Origin: Ovis canadensis
Lineage: Eukaryota > Chordata > Mammalia > Artiodactyla > Bovidae
DNA: 64,000 nucleotides
Direction: 5' to 3'
Assembly (NCBI RefSeq): GCF_042477335.2
Contig: NC_091247.1
Coordinates: 226,262,001-226,326,000, forward strand
This document shows positions 32,601-44,600 of the stretch, in pieces. A program made the translations under genes and the position numbers. The notes under the pieces were generated by a model. That model saw nothing but the letters and a program-made list of their open reading frames with translations, did no database searches and was not told where the DNA came from. Numbering within the stretch: position 1 is the stretch's first letter; each line of letters opens with the position of its first letter.

Positions 32601-35600
32601 CCTGACGGCAAAGCCCAAGGACACTGGCGACGGCCACACGGGAGTGGCCAGCGCTGGGAGGGAGCGCCAAGGCCTGGGGCAGGCACCTCCCATGCCAGGC
32701 AAGCTTGGAGCGATCCGCGAGGGCTGGGCGGGAAGCAGGGCAGGGGGCTGCAAAGGGGCCTCAGAGAAGCAGGGGGGGGCACAGGTGGGCGGGGTCCGAG
32801 GCAGACAGCACCATCAGACGGTGGCCAGGCAGGAGGGCAGAGGACGAGGACTTGGATCAGAGGCAGCCGGCCTCTCACACCCTCACTGGCCGTGAGACGG
32901 AGCAGGCCCTGAACCTGTCTGCACCTCCTCCTCTGTGAACGGCATGACGACAGAACCTGCGCCCCATCCCCCACCCCCCTACCGCTAGGTTGCTGCCCCC
33001 AGAGAAGCAGGTACAGGTTTCGGCCCCTGGGGACCAGCGGGGGCATCGCTGTGTGTCCTCTCTGGTGGGACGCACTGGGGATCCCATGTGTACTACTGAA
33101 GTCCCCCAAGTGCCAGAGCCATGCATACCCGCACGACCAAGGCTGGCACATGGGGACCCCAACCCTGCCAGCCCAATGCATCAGCAGTCTGCCATTCTGC
33201 TGGCGAGGCACGGCGCAGCAGCAGCCTAGGCCCACAGCCAGACGTGGGTCCTGGGAGTGGAGGTATTGGTCAGGGGGGCACTGGCGGGGGAGTGGAGCAG
33301 AGCAGAAGGCCCTCTTTAGGCCATTTATGGAGAAGGAAGGGGGCGCTCTGCAAGGGGATGGGGGTGAGTGGGCAGAAATGAATCAACAGCGCAGGCTACA
33401 GCCAAAGGCCTCACTGGGCCCGCGGCCGGATGAACCCTGGCCCTCCTGGCCCGGTCTCCCGCAGCCAAGGTTTCAGACTCCAGGTCTCGCACCCTCCCGT
33501 CGGCCTGGCACATCCCTGCTCCTCCCACACCGGGAGGAGACCCACGCACAGGGCAGGACATGAGGGCCAGGCCAGCCGTCCCGATCTTGAGCATGGGGGC
33601 GAGTCCAGAGGAGGAAGGGACCTGACCAACTCGCTGGCAGGCTGGTAACCCTGGGGGCCCTGAGCAGACGCTCCCAAGTCTGGGCCCACAGCTGGCAGGC
33701 AGACCGGCGTCCTAGGACTGAACGGTCCACTGGGCATGGACATGGGAGACCAGAACACCCCCACCCTCCCAGAGAACACTCACAGACAGACAACCAGGGC
33801 CTGAGGATGGGGTGGCAGAGGGGTGGGGGGCGACTCGGGGACAGGGAGGCCGAGAAGACGGGGGATGCAGGCACTCCTCCACCCTGCTCCTGTCCCCTGG
33901 CACTCGGGGCCAGTCCCCCCCCAACTCCCGCCCTGTAATGTGTGCGTCACGACCCCCGACACAGGCCTCGGGGCAGTGCGCCCTGGCTGACAGTGGACAG
34001 ACAGCGAGTTTCACTGCCTCTTCTGCACAGCACTCAAGCTCTTCAGCACCGTGGACAGAGAAGGCAAGCCTTCTCAGAGCGGGGAATAAACAGGACTGGG
34101 TGCTTGGGTGCAGCGGCTTTGGGGGACCACAGCAAGCGTGTACAGCCTTGAACGTCAGTGCTGGACAGTAACGTGACCTTCACGAGGTGGAGGGGCCTGT
34201 ACTGGATAACTTACAACTCCCCCGGCCTGCGCAGGGGGCAGTGTGAACGCGGTGGACACCCACTATTTGCAGTGGTGGTGTTCCCGTGCTGGTGGACGCT
34301 TTAAAGGCGGGAACGCAAACCAGGACTTAAAACACGGCTCTGGGAACCAAACGCCTGACAGACCAGGAGGGGCCCAAGCCAGCTGATGGGCTGGGGGAAG
34401 GGAGGCTGAACAGAGGCCTTCAGTAGGTCCTCAGGGCCTTAAGGCACAGCACTGGGGCCCTACACTTGTCCCTTCCCATCCAGGGTCCCTCCTCCCCAGG
34501 CTAGGCTGAAGCAGAGATGCAAGGGCAGCAAAGAGAGGGCCTCAGACACTGTGGGGAGCTCACTCAGGAGGTCTGGTCTTCAGCCAGGCTCCAGTTCAGC
34601 CACCCCAGGTCCCATGTAAACTTGGGGTGCTGCGCTCCTGTACTGCCTCTATGCACTTTATCCTGCTCCTGCCACGTAATCTCATTGCAGAACCCCTGCC
34701 CTGCCTGGGCCGGACAACGAATGGACAACCAGGCTGAGGGTTTCCTGAGCTGGGAAATAAAACAGGAAGTGTATATGCAGGAGAGTCTCCAGACGGACTT
34801 AATCAATTTCAAAACTTTCCTGGGCGCAAAGTCTTAAGCAGCAAGGTGTGCAGAGAAGCCAGGGTTGGCAGGTGGGGGACCAGAACCAACCCCACGGCCA
34901 AGGGGACAGCTCCCTCCCTGGTCCACTCCTCCCCGGGGGTGGGGGGGTGGCAGACACGGATGGAGGGGCCCTGGGCATGCTTAGCCCCTGCTCAGGCCTC
35001 TCCCCTGGGAACACGCCTCCTGCCCAGAGCACTGTCCCGCCCCTCCCTCGGAGTGAACCCCACCTGCCACACCGGCCTGTGGCTCAAGCCTGACCCTCAA
35101 GTCCAGCTGAAGGCCCAGGGCCCTCACACGAAGCCGCAGCCTCCACGCTGGCCTCGGGCACCAATAACGGGGCGGATCTAGGCCACTTCTCACAGCTTGG
35201 AATCCAGGCAGGGATACGGATGCTTTTAACTGAGGGACTTCTCAGAACCACAGGGGTGTGGGGAGAGACATGGGCTTCGGCGTCGGATGCCCGCTCGGCC
35301 TGGCAGAGACTTCCTGGCCCCCCTCAGCCCGCGCTCCGCTGCCCGCCAGCAGGGAAGCAGGCCGGCCCCGTGGCCGTCACAGCCCTGGGGTGATGGGCAG
35401 CACCCCCGCGGGGGCGCCACGCAGACACTCACGCTTGTCGTTCATGAACCTCCGGCAGAACTCCTGGAACGTGCCTCGGTAGCTCATGGTCCGCAGCGAG
35501 CGGTGGAACTGGTAATAAGACACCACCAGGTCCTTGGGGTTCCGGGCCATGTAGATGACCTGCGGCGGCGGGGGTGGGCAGGGGGAGGAAGGAGGCACAG

Positions 35601-38600
35601 GCGGGCACACGGAGGAGGTTAGTCTGCAATCCTCCGGCCCAGGAAGGCCACCCCAAGCAGGTTTCACTGACCTACAAGCTTCTCTCCTATCCCGTTACCC
35701 AGGCGAGGCCAGCCCTTCACACGCCAGGACCAAATACCTTCTCACCGTTGCCCTGTCTCAGCAGAGATGGACTCCTGTCCACACGGCAGCATCAGCTAGG
35801 TCAATTACTTGCGTGTTTAATCACATTTCTGTCCTCTAGCACTACTTGTTTTTATTTTTTTTATTAAACTACAGTTGACACTTTAGAGAAGACTCTTGAG
35901 AGTCCCTTGAACTGCAAGGAGATCAAACCAGTCAATCATTAAGGAAATCAGTCCTGAATATTCACTGGAAGGACTGATGCTGAAGCTGAAGCGCCAATAC
36001 TCTGGCCACCTGATGTGAAGAACTAACTCCTTGGAAAAGACCCTGATGCTGGGAAAGACTGAAGGCAGGAGGAGAAGGGGCCGACAGAGGATGAGATGGT
36101 TGGATGGCATCACCTACTCAATGGACATGAGTTTGAGCAAACTCCGGGAATTTGTGATGGACAGGGAGGCCTGTTGTGCTGCAGTCCATGGGGTCGTAAA
36201 GAGTCAGTGAGTGACTGAACTGATAGCTGATATACAGTATTATATATATCACGTGTATAAAATATAGTCATTCAAAATTTGTACAGAGTATATTCCTTTT
36301 ATATGACACTTGCTGTATTCCTCACGATGTACAATGTACCCCTGTAGCTCATTTTATACATGCTGTTGCTGGGGTTCACTTGCCCAGTCGTGTCCGACTC
36401 TTTGCGACCCCATGGACTGCAGCACGCCAGGCCTCCCTGTCCCTCACCGTCTCCCAGAGTTTGCCCAAGTCCATGTCCATTTTCTGCAATAGTCTGTATC
36501 TCTTGGCCCCCATCCCTGCCTTGCCCTGCCCCTTCCCTCTCCCCACTGGTAGCCACTGGCTTCCTTTTCATCTCTGAGTCTGGCTGCTCCTATTACAGTC
36601 ACTAGTTTGCTGCAGTTTTTCAGATTCCACTGAAAAAATCACATAAAGTGATGCCGAACAGTATTTGTCCCTCTCTGTCTGGCTTAACGCCCCCCAAGTC
36701 CAGCCCCACTGCTGCAAATGGCAGAATCCCCTTCTCTCTTTACGGCCGAATGGCTTCCCACTGCACACACCCGCCAGACCTTTCATGCCCATTCATCTGG
36801 GGACGGGCACTGAGGGTGCTTCCGCAGCCTGGACACTGGGCTGCTATGAACGCTGCGGTGTCTCTAGCTCTACTTTAAAATCAGCAGAAGACGGAAAAAT
36901 TATGGTCCTGACCCTCCTGGTGATGAGAACTATAGGTCTCCAACATCTCATGCAGTTGAGGAAACAGAAAAAAAGCAGACAGTGAAAGCAGCCGTGAGTC
37001 CTTAGGTCTCAAACAGGCAGAGGCTGAGCCCTGGCTGGTCAAGTTCAACTGTGAGGAAGAACCCAGGTAAGCAACATGGATATAAAACACTAGCGACAAG
37101 GCTCCAGGACGTCTCTCCGGGGGTCCCACCCCACCAAGGTTCTCTGGGAACTCGTGCCTGTGACAGACCACAGTTTGGACTGGCACACGGGTCCCTGGTT
37201 CCAGGAGGAGGAAGCGGTTGGGAGCAGTGGGGATCCAGGGTTACCTTGGAATCGCCGTTGTGGAGGTCGGAGGGCAGGAAGCGGTAGGGGAGGTGGCTTT
37301 TGATGAGGCGGGGAGATGTCAGTTCCTGTGGCGGGCAGAGATGGGAGGCGGTCAGAGGAGGACACACAGACTTTCTGACGGGCCCTGGGCCCTATGGGTC
37401 CTTGGACGAGTCAGGACCAGCACCCCTGCCCCAGAAACGTCTCCCCAAGATATGACCCCCAGCCCTGCCCAGGCTGGACCCTGGGGGACAGACGAGCCAG
37501 ACACAGGCACCCACAGCCTGAGTCTAAGTATACCGGCAAGGGTCTGCTCAGAGGACACGAGGGCAGGCTGCAGCCTGGAGCGGCCAAGAGCGGCCGCAGG
37601 ACGGGCCATGAAGGGCCACAGAGGAAACAGAAGCTCAGGGAGGAGGGCCGCTGGGCTCTGCAGTGGTCTCAGCGCAGGGCCCCCCGCGGCGCCTTGCCAC
37701 ACCCGGCCCCTCCATCAGCCAGCGCTCCGCCCCCAGGCCCTGACTCAGGGGTCCCCGCCGACAGGCCCTAGCCCGTCCACGCTGCTCCTGTCCAGAGGGG
37801 CCACCCTTCGACCACCAGGACCCTCGCTTTTCCTGTCCTGTGGGCTCTAAGTGCTGTAAGGGCTCTGACATCACAGGGTCAGCTCAGCTCTGGGCGGGAC
37901 CGCAAGGCCAGAAGCAGGGCGCCAGCAGCGGGCACCCACCCAGCTCCACAGTGGGGCTCGGCTGGCAGCAATGCGAACACTGACCTGGGGGTGTGGGGGT
38001 GCTCTCAGAGCTTCAGAATGCCCATCTCACAGGAGAATGGACAGGGGAGCCACGCGGGAAGTGAGGCCTGAACTGAGAGGTGGCAGAGGGGAGGGTGCAG
38101 AGAAAAAAAACCAGATAACATGAGGGGTGGGCCAGACGGGACTCAGGGATGTTTGTTTCACTCTTGGCACCAAGTATTTATGATGCAAACACATCCTACC
38201 CAGTCCCCCCAACAGGCAGGATGAACCACAGGAGGGGGCCCCTCACCCCCACCTTGCCCCCCTACTCCCGGCAGCTGCCTCCTTTCCTCCTTGAAGTCAC
38301 CCCCTATCACCCTCTGGTTCGGTTCCAGGGTCATCACCACCAGCTCAGGCCGGCAGTCTCTCCCTGCCGGCCACCTGGGGTCCCAGGAGCTCACTGCTTT
38401 CCTTCCAACCAAAGAGGCCCCAGGAACCCCTCAGGAGCAACCACAGGAAGGCCCCCAAGGGGCTCACGTGGGCTGTGACGCCTGCCCCGAGCCCACCTTG
38501 ATGATGTCCAGGCCTGGCTGTGGGTATTCCAGGACCGGGAGCTGCTCGTCGATGTTCATCAAGCCGATCTCATCAGGGTCGGCCCCCTGGCTCACCAAGT

Positions 38601-41600
38601 AGACCACTTCCTGCAGCAAGCTGGTGCCTGGAGGGAGAGAAGCTGGTGAGGGGATGCCTGGAAGGAAGCCCGAGGGCCAGCCCCACTCTTGGGGGAGCAC
38701 CAACCGCCCCAGGAAAGGACTGAAGGGCTCCAGGTTTTGCAGGGAGGTCTCAGCAGTGTCCTGAGTCTAGTGGAGGAACACTGCATGCCTCAATGCCACC
38801 TCTCGGGGTGACTGTGGCTCAGCCGGCCTTTCTGAGTTCCTGTCTTGTCGGCACCGAATGCAGACAGGAGATTTCTCGAGACCGCCATGAGGGGAGAACA
38901 GGACGCCCGGTGCCTGCCTCCCCCAGGGACCTGAGGACTGTGATGAGCGTGTGATCTCAGTCCTGGGCTTCCAGAACCTGAATTTCCATATACCCAGGAG
39001 TGATGAGGGTCCAGGGGAATGGCTGGCCAGTCAAGTATTATTTACAATGAAAACCACATCTCCTGGTATATACTAAACCAAAACACGGGTCTGTGGTTTT
39101 GACCTGTAACGAGAAATGTACCAGGACAGCACCAAGAGACATGGGCCAGAACAGCCCTGCAGTTACTCAGAGGAGCAGAAGGCGGATGCAGTAACAGGTT
39201 TCCTCTGCTTGGGCTCCAACACCACCACGGGTGGTGACTGCAGCCATGGAATCAGAAGACGTTTGCTTCTTGGCAGGGAAACCTCGACAAGCCTAGACAG
39301 TGTGCTGAAAAAGCAGAGACATTACTCTGCCAACAAAGGTCCCTGTAGTTGAGGCTCTGGTCTTCCCAGTGGTCACCTACGGTTATGAGAGATGGACTGT
39401 AAAGAAGGCAGAGCGAAGAATTGATGTCTTCAAACTGTGGTGCTGGAGAAGATTCTTGAGAGTTCCTTGGACAGCAAGGAGATCAAACCAGTTAATGTCA
39501 AGGGAAATCAACCCTGAATACTCATTGGCAGGACTGATGCTGAAGTTGAAACTCCAGTATTTTGGCCATCTGATGTGAACAGCTGGCTCACTGGAAAAGT
39601 CCCTGATGCTGGGAAAGATTGAGGGCAGAAGGAGAAGAGGGCATCAGGGGATGAGATGGCATCACTGATGCAATGGACATGAACTTGGGCAAGCTTTGGG
39701 AGATGGTGAGAGACAGAGAGGCCTGGTGCGCTGCAGTCCGTGGGATCGCAAAGAGTCAGACACGACTGGGCAACTGAGGAACAACAGCAGCCAGGACCAT
39801 GCTGAGAGGCGCAGAGCAGGACAGCCCTGCAGCGCTCCTCAGAAGAGCAAGCCTTGGGAGCAGCGGAAGCGTCGGTGAGCAGCAGGATGAATGAATCAGC
39901 CCCGGGACTTGGACGACAGGAGCCGCAAAGGGCTGCAGCACCCGGCAGGGCTGGGTCCAGACACGGTGCTGAGCACAGTGAGCGAGGTGCCAAAGGGAGT
40001 CTGCTCTGCGGCTGTGGTCGCCCTCCAACCTGAGACGCAGGGACCATCGCCCCCATTAGAGGGGAGGTTCCTGAGGCCTGATGGTGCCCAAGGTCACAGC
40101 GCCAGTGTGTGGCCCCCATCCACCTCTTCCTCCTGGCGAGGCCCATCCACCCAGCAGCTCAAGGCAGCTGCACTTGGGTGGGGGCAGGCGGGGAGAGTGG
40201 GGGTGGGAACTGGGGGGTTACCCTTAGAAATCAGACCGTGGGCAGTTTCCTCCCAGGGAGGTCTTCAGGCTTCCCTGGTGGTACAGTGGTAGAGAATCTG
40301 CCTGCACTGCAGGAGATGTGAGTTTGATCGCTGGGTTGGGCATATTCCCTGGAGGAGGAAATGGCAACCCACTCCAGTATTCGTGCCTGGGAAATCTCAT
40401 GCACAGAGGAGCCTGGCGGGCTGCAGTCCACGACTGGGTGACTAGACCACCGCCAAGGAGTTCTTCAGGAGCTGCATTTAGCGCTCCCGCCCCACCCCAG
40501 CAGCCCCCACAGGCATGACCCAGACAGCCATTTCTGCACATTAGTACTTCTAACATCAGCGTCGACACAGCAATTTCACAAGCTCCATCCGTGCCTCCAT
40601 TAAGGAGCTGCGCCGGAAGGCCAGCCTCGTTAGAGCCCACAGGAAGCTCTCTGCAGCCTGTCCCTCGCAGCCCCCTCTCCAGGGCAGCCCTATAAGTCCA
40701 TTTTCTGGTGGAGCACCACTTGGCACTCCCGTCTCCAGCTCAGGAGGGCGCACCATGCCCCTGCCGGGCACCAGGGAGGACGGGGAGTGGGAGACACAGG
40801 ACCAGCTCAGGCAACGGCCCCGGTGTCCCCAAGCCGGCCGGATGTGACCAAACCACCACAGAAAAGAATGATCGGGGATGATGACTCTACCAGAGAGTCA
40901 CTACCCGGGTCCAGACAAAGCCCCTCAGCCGAAGTCCAAACACTGGCCCTGCAGGCAGCCACCAGGCGCCTGCCCTGCCCACTGGCGCCTCCAGGTCCCA
41001 CCGCCGAGAGGCCACCCTGCCCAGCCCGTCCACCCACCCTCCTGGCTACCGTGGCCCGGCTGTTCTCACGCCCAGGGACACAGTCCTGCTCAGCCTGCGG
41101 CCTCCTCTCCCCCACTCTGACCCTCTCTGCTGCGGCCACCCTTCTCCACCAACCCCTGCACCCAGCACCCAGGGCCCAGGCCTGCCACGGGCTGCCTTTC
41201 TGCCTAGTCACCTTGGACTTGTGCTTTGGGCCACCACTCAGAGGCCTCCCTGGACCCTCCAAGTCTCCCCAGCCCTGGGGGCACTGGGTGACCTGGGCTT
41301 CCTGTTCAGCTGCACACAACGCTCTGGGCACCTCTGGGGAGCTGACGGGGGGCAGCTCGTGTGCACAGGGAGCGAGGCTGCATCGTATTACTAGTTTTTA
41401 CAGCGGCTGTAACCAATTACCAACAACTCAGTGGCCCAGAACAACCCAGGTACTACCTGTCATTCTGGGGGGCCAGGAGGCCAGCACAGGTCTCACAGCA
41501 CTAACACCAAGGTGGTCTGCGAGGCTGCACCCCGTTCTGGACACCAGGGAGAAGCTGGACCCCCGCCTCCTGCCGCCCCAGGTCACATCCCCTAACACCC

Positions 41601-44600
41601 GTGGGCACTGCACTGCTCACCTGGACTGCTCACACTGGAAACACCCCAGCCTCCTCACACCTCAAGCCAGGCCGCCTTCCCGCGAAGATGGGCTGATGGG
41701 TGACACCGGGGGCAAGGCCCGCCATGGCCGAGGCAGGGTCTACAAGCACCCCCAGGGTGGATAAAGAAGCTCGGGGTTCAGGTTCTGGGCCAAGGTCACA
41801 GAGCTGGGGAAGGGAGAGCAACGCTTGGAGTGGCGGGAACCGCAGCCCTGCACGGACAGCCTCCCCAGTACCCCTGGGGAGCACGGGGGCCACAGCCGGC
41901 CACCCGGACAGGATGGCAAAAGCAGGCGGGGGTGAAGCCAGGCCTCAGCCCCCTCCCCGCCACCCCTCTGTGTCTGATCCGCCGGGGGAGAGGTGCCCAG
42001 GAGGCCAGCCCGCTGCCCAGCAAATTCAAGGTGAGGTGGAGGAGAGCCAGGCTTTCAACCCAGGGATACGCGGGACTGGCCAGGCGGGAGTAACACGAGC
42101 CACACGCTTTCCGGCAGCTCATTTTCAAGTCAACAGATGCGAGTCGATGGCTCACAGGCGCGCTTCTGCTGACGGCAGGGAAACTGCTCCCTGGTGGCTC
42201 CGAGGCAGTGGCAGTGACTCTGATCGGCAGAGAACACTGAGGTTTGGGTGGAACTCCCTGGCGATGGCTGGGGTGGAGCCCGTCAAGATTCCTACCAGAA
42301 CCCTTGGGGACAGGACGGACCAGCACGCTATGGTCGGAACCAGTCGGAACTGGACCCCCAGGCGCCAGGATCCTGGGGCTGGGAAACTTTGGAATTCTGA
42401 TCCTTTCATTTTTATTCTTTACCTAAGATCACACGTGTATACCTGGTCTAAAAGTCAGGAGCGGATTTCCCTGGTGGTCCAGTGGTTAAGAACCCACCTG
42501 CCGATGCAGGGGACGCAGGTTCGATCTCTGGTCTGGGAAGACTCCACAAGCCGAGGGGCAGCTAAGTCTGAGCTACAAGGAAGAAGAGCCCCCCACGCTC
42601 AACGCAACTAGAGAAAGCCCGCACGCAGCAAGGGCAATCAGCACAGTCAAAAATAAATTGTAAAAAGAGTCAAAAGACTGAGGTCAGAAATCTCACGTCC
42701 CTCCCCACCCCACTCCTGTGAACACAGCAAAGCCCTGCTGATTCTTCTCTTACCCTCCAGTTTCTGACCTGCTTACACCGTTATTTCACATCTGTACGTT
42801 CTGATGGGTTACTAACTGCTGACCGAGACGCCTTCCTTCCTACAGGCTTCTCTCCCCGACGCGGTCTTGGCACAATTCTTGGTCTAATCCAAAGTACAGC
42901 GAGTGGTGGTAACGCTTCCTTGCTCATACAAGACTGTCTCCTTTGCCTGCTTGCTCACTGTTTTATGTGCCTATTAACAATTTCTTGCCCGACTCTGGAT
43001 AATAATTCCTGGCAAACACTCCCCACACAGCCAAATGCAGGGGCTGTGCTCGAACCCCATGAATCTCTGAGGGTCGTGCCCTGCCCCCCGGCGCCCCACA
43101 AATGTCTCCCTGCGTCTCTGTGGGGCTGGAGGGACCCAATCTTCTAGCCGTGTGCCCCTTGGTGTCTGCGTGCACGGCGGCAGAGCCCACCCTCTATGAG
43201 CTGGAGCCTGACGACAAGCGCCTGCTTCTACCTGGCTCGGGATGGCTGGCTGAGCTGGGTATGGGGTTCCAGGCTGGGGACCCTGAATGCACTGTTCCCA
43301 TCTTCCAGCTGCCAGCATTGTGCTGAGAACTCTGAGGTCCTGGTTCCTCGTCCCTTGAATGTGGCCCATTCTTATCTCTGGAAGCTTTGCGATCTCCTCT
43401 GAAATTTCACAGTTAAGTGCTTCAGCCCAGTCTCTTATTCATGGTGCCTGGAGACACATTCAGGCACAAGGGGGCCTTTAACTCAAGCTCCAGTCTGGAA
43501 ATCCTGACTTCCAGTTCTCCCGATCTCGCTTCCCTCTTTCTGGAACTCTGAGACCTTCTACTTTTCTTTCCTCTTTGCTCCCACTTGTCATCAATTTGTA
43601 ACAATTTTGTTCCACTTTCCAGGACATTTCCTCTGCTTCACCATCCAAACCTCACAGCTGAGTTTTAAAATTTCAGCTACAATGTTTTTAATTCCAAGAG
43701 TTATTTCAGGATCCCTACTTGCTCATTCCTGGTGTGACTGCTTTCTTCACCAAGAGCCTATCTGCCTTCACTCTTGGAGTGGAGCAGAGTCAAGAGCGCC
43801 AGGGGTGGTTCTTTCAGGTTTTCTTCTGCTCTGCACACTGTGTTGGATTCCGCTGAGTGCCTCTTGCTGCTTTTTGTCTTCTTTTGGCAGGGCTCTGTCC
43901 TTCCTGTTGGAGATGCTAAGATCTGGAGACCCTGAGTCCACCCACAGGTGAGAACAAGCCCCAGGTCACAGTTCTCTGCGGTGGACGCGCATGCTGACCG
44001 CAGGGCCTCACATGCGCGAGTGCAGCCCAGCCTGGCACCCTCACAACTATGACAGCAGATGCCCGCGTAGGAGCATTTCTAAGTCTTCACTTTGGGGTCA
44101 GTTTCTCCAGAGGAGACGCCTCCACTCTCTGCGCCGGGGGACCGCAGGCATCCCAGGAGAGCTGAGCAGGAGGGTGAGGTTGTGGTCTTCACCTGATGTC
44201 CATTTTCAACTCAGCACTGTATCCCAGCCTATTGCTGTGTGTGACAGTCCCAACTCCACGACCTCTCTGGACCCACTTCCCCCAAAAAAACTTGCCTGTC
44301 TTTGCAACAGCCTCCTGCCTTCAAACTCCTCCGAGGGGCGCAGTGTACGACTCCTAGGCCCTGCAGTGAACGGGTCCACGTACCTGCTGCCCTCCCCTCC
44401 TGGCATTAGGTTCTCTAGCTGCTAAGTTAGCTAACACTGAGCTTCCGAAACCTATAGTCATTGCACTCCCCCTCCCAGGGGCTCGGAGCCTCCTACTTCC
44501 GGTCATCACATAAAGAGGTCTGAGGAGACGCAGCGACGAGCACCTGTGCTCAACCCACCCCGTGGGCGCTCTGCAGGCACTGGACACAAAGGTGCCACAG

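Larger units (their letters stand above)
35845..36872 (-). mobile_element. L1 3' region with two nested insertions
   Basis: Antisense L1: TTTTATTAAACTACAGTTGA, TACCCCTGTAGCTCATTTT, CCCACTGGTAGCCACTGGC, AGATTCCACTGAAAAAATC and GGGCTGCTATGAACGCTGC follow the reverse order of an L1 3' end. It is interrupted at 35881-36222 and about 36364-36486. Confidence 0.85.
35560..37244 (-). other. SULT4A1 intron 3
   Basis: 1.7 kb, largely an L1 remnant with nested BovB and SINE insertions. Confidence 0.9.

Noticed and set aside
32294-33235. A 313-codon minus-strand frame in SULT4A1 intron 4
   Set aside because: GC-rich single-copy DNA with equally open frames on the other strand and no protein-like motifs.
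40787-42611. Plus-strand open frames of 325 and 303 codons in SULT4A1 intron 1
   Set aside because: Proline- and glycine-rich compositional translation of GC-rich DNA; part overlaps an old LTR fragment and the end overlaps a CHR SINE. No family match.
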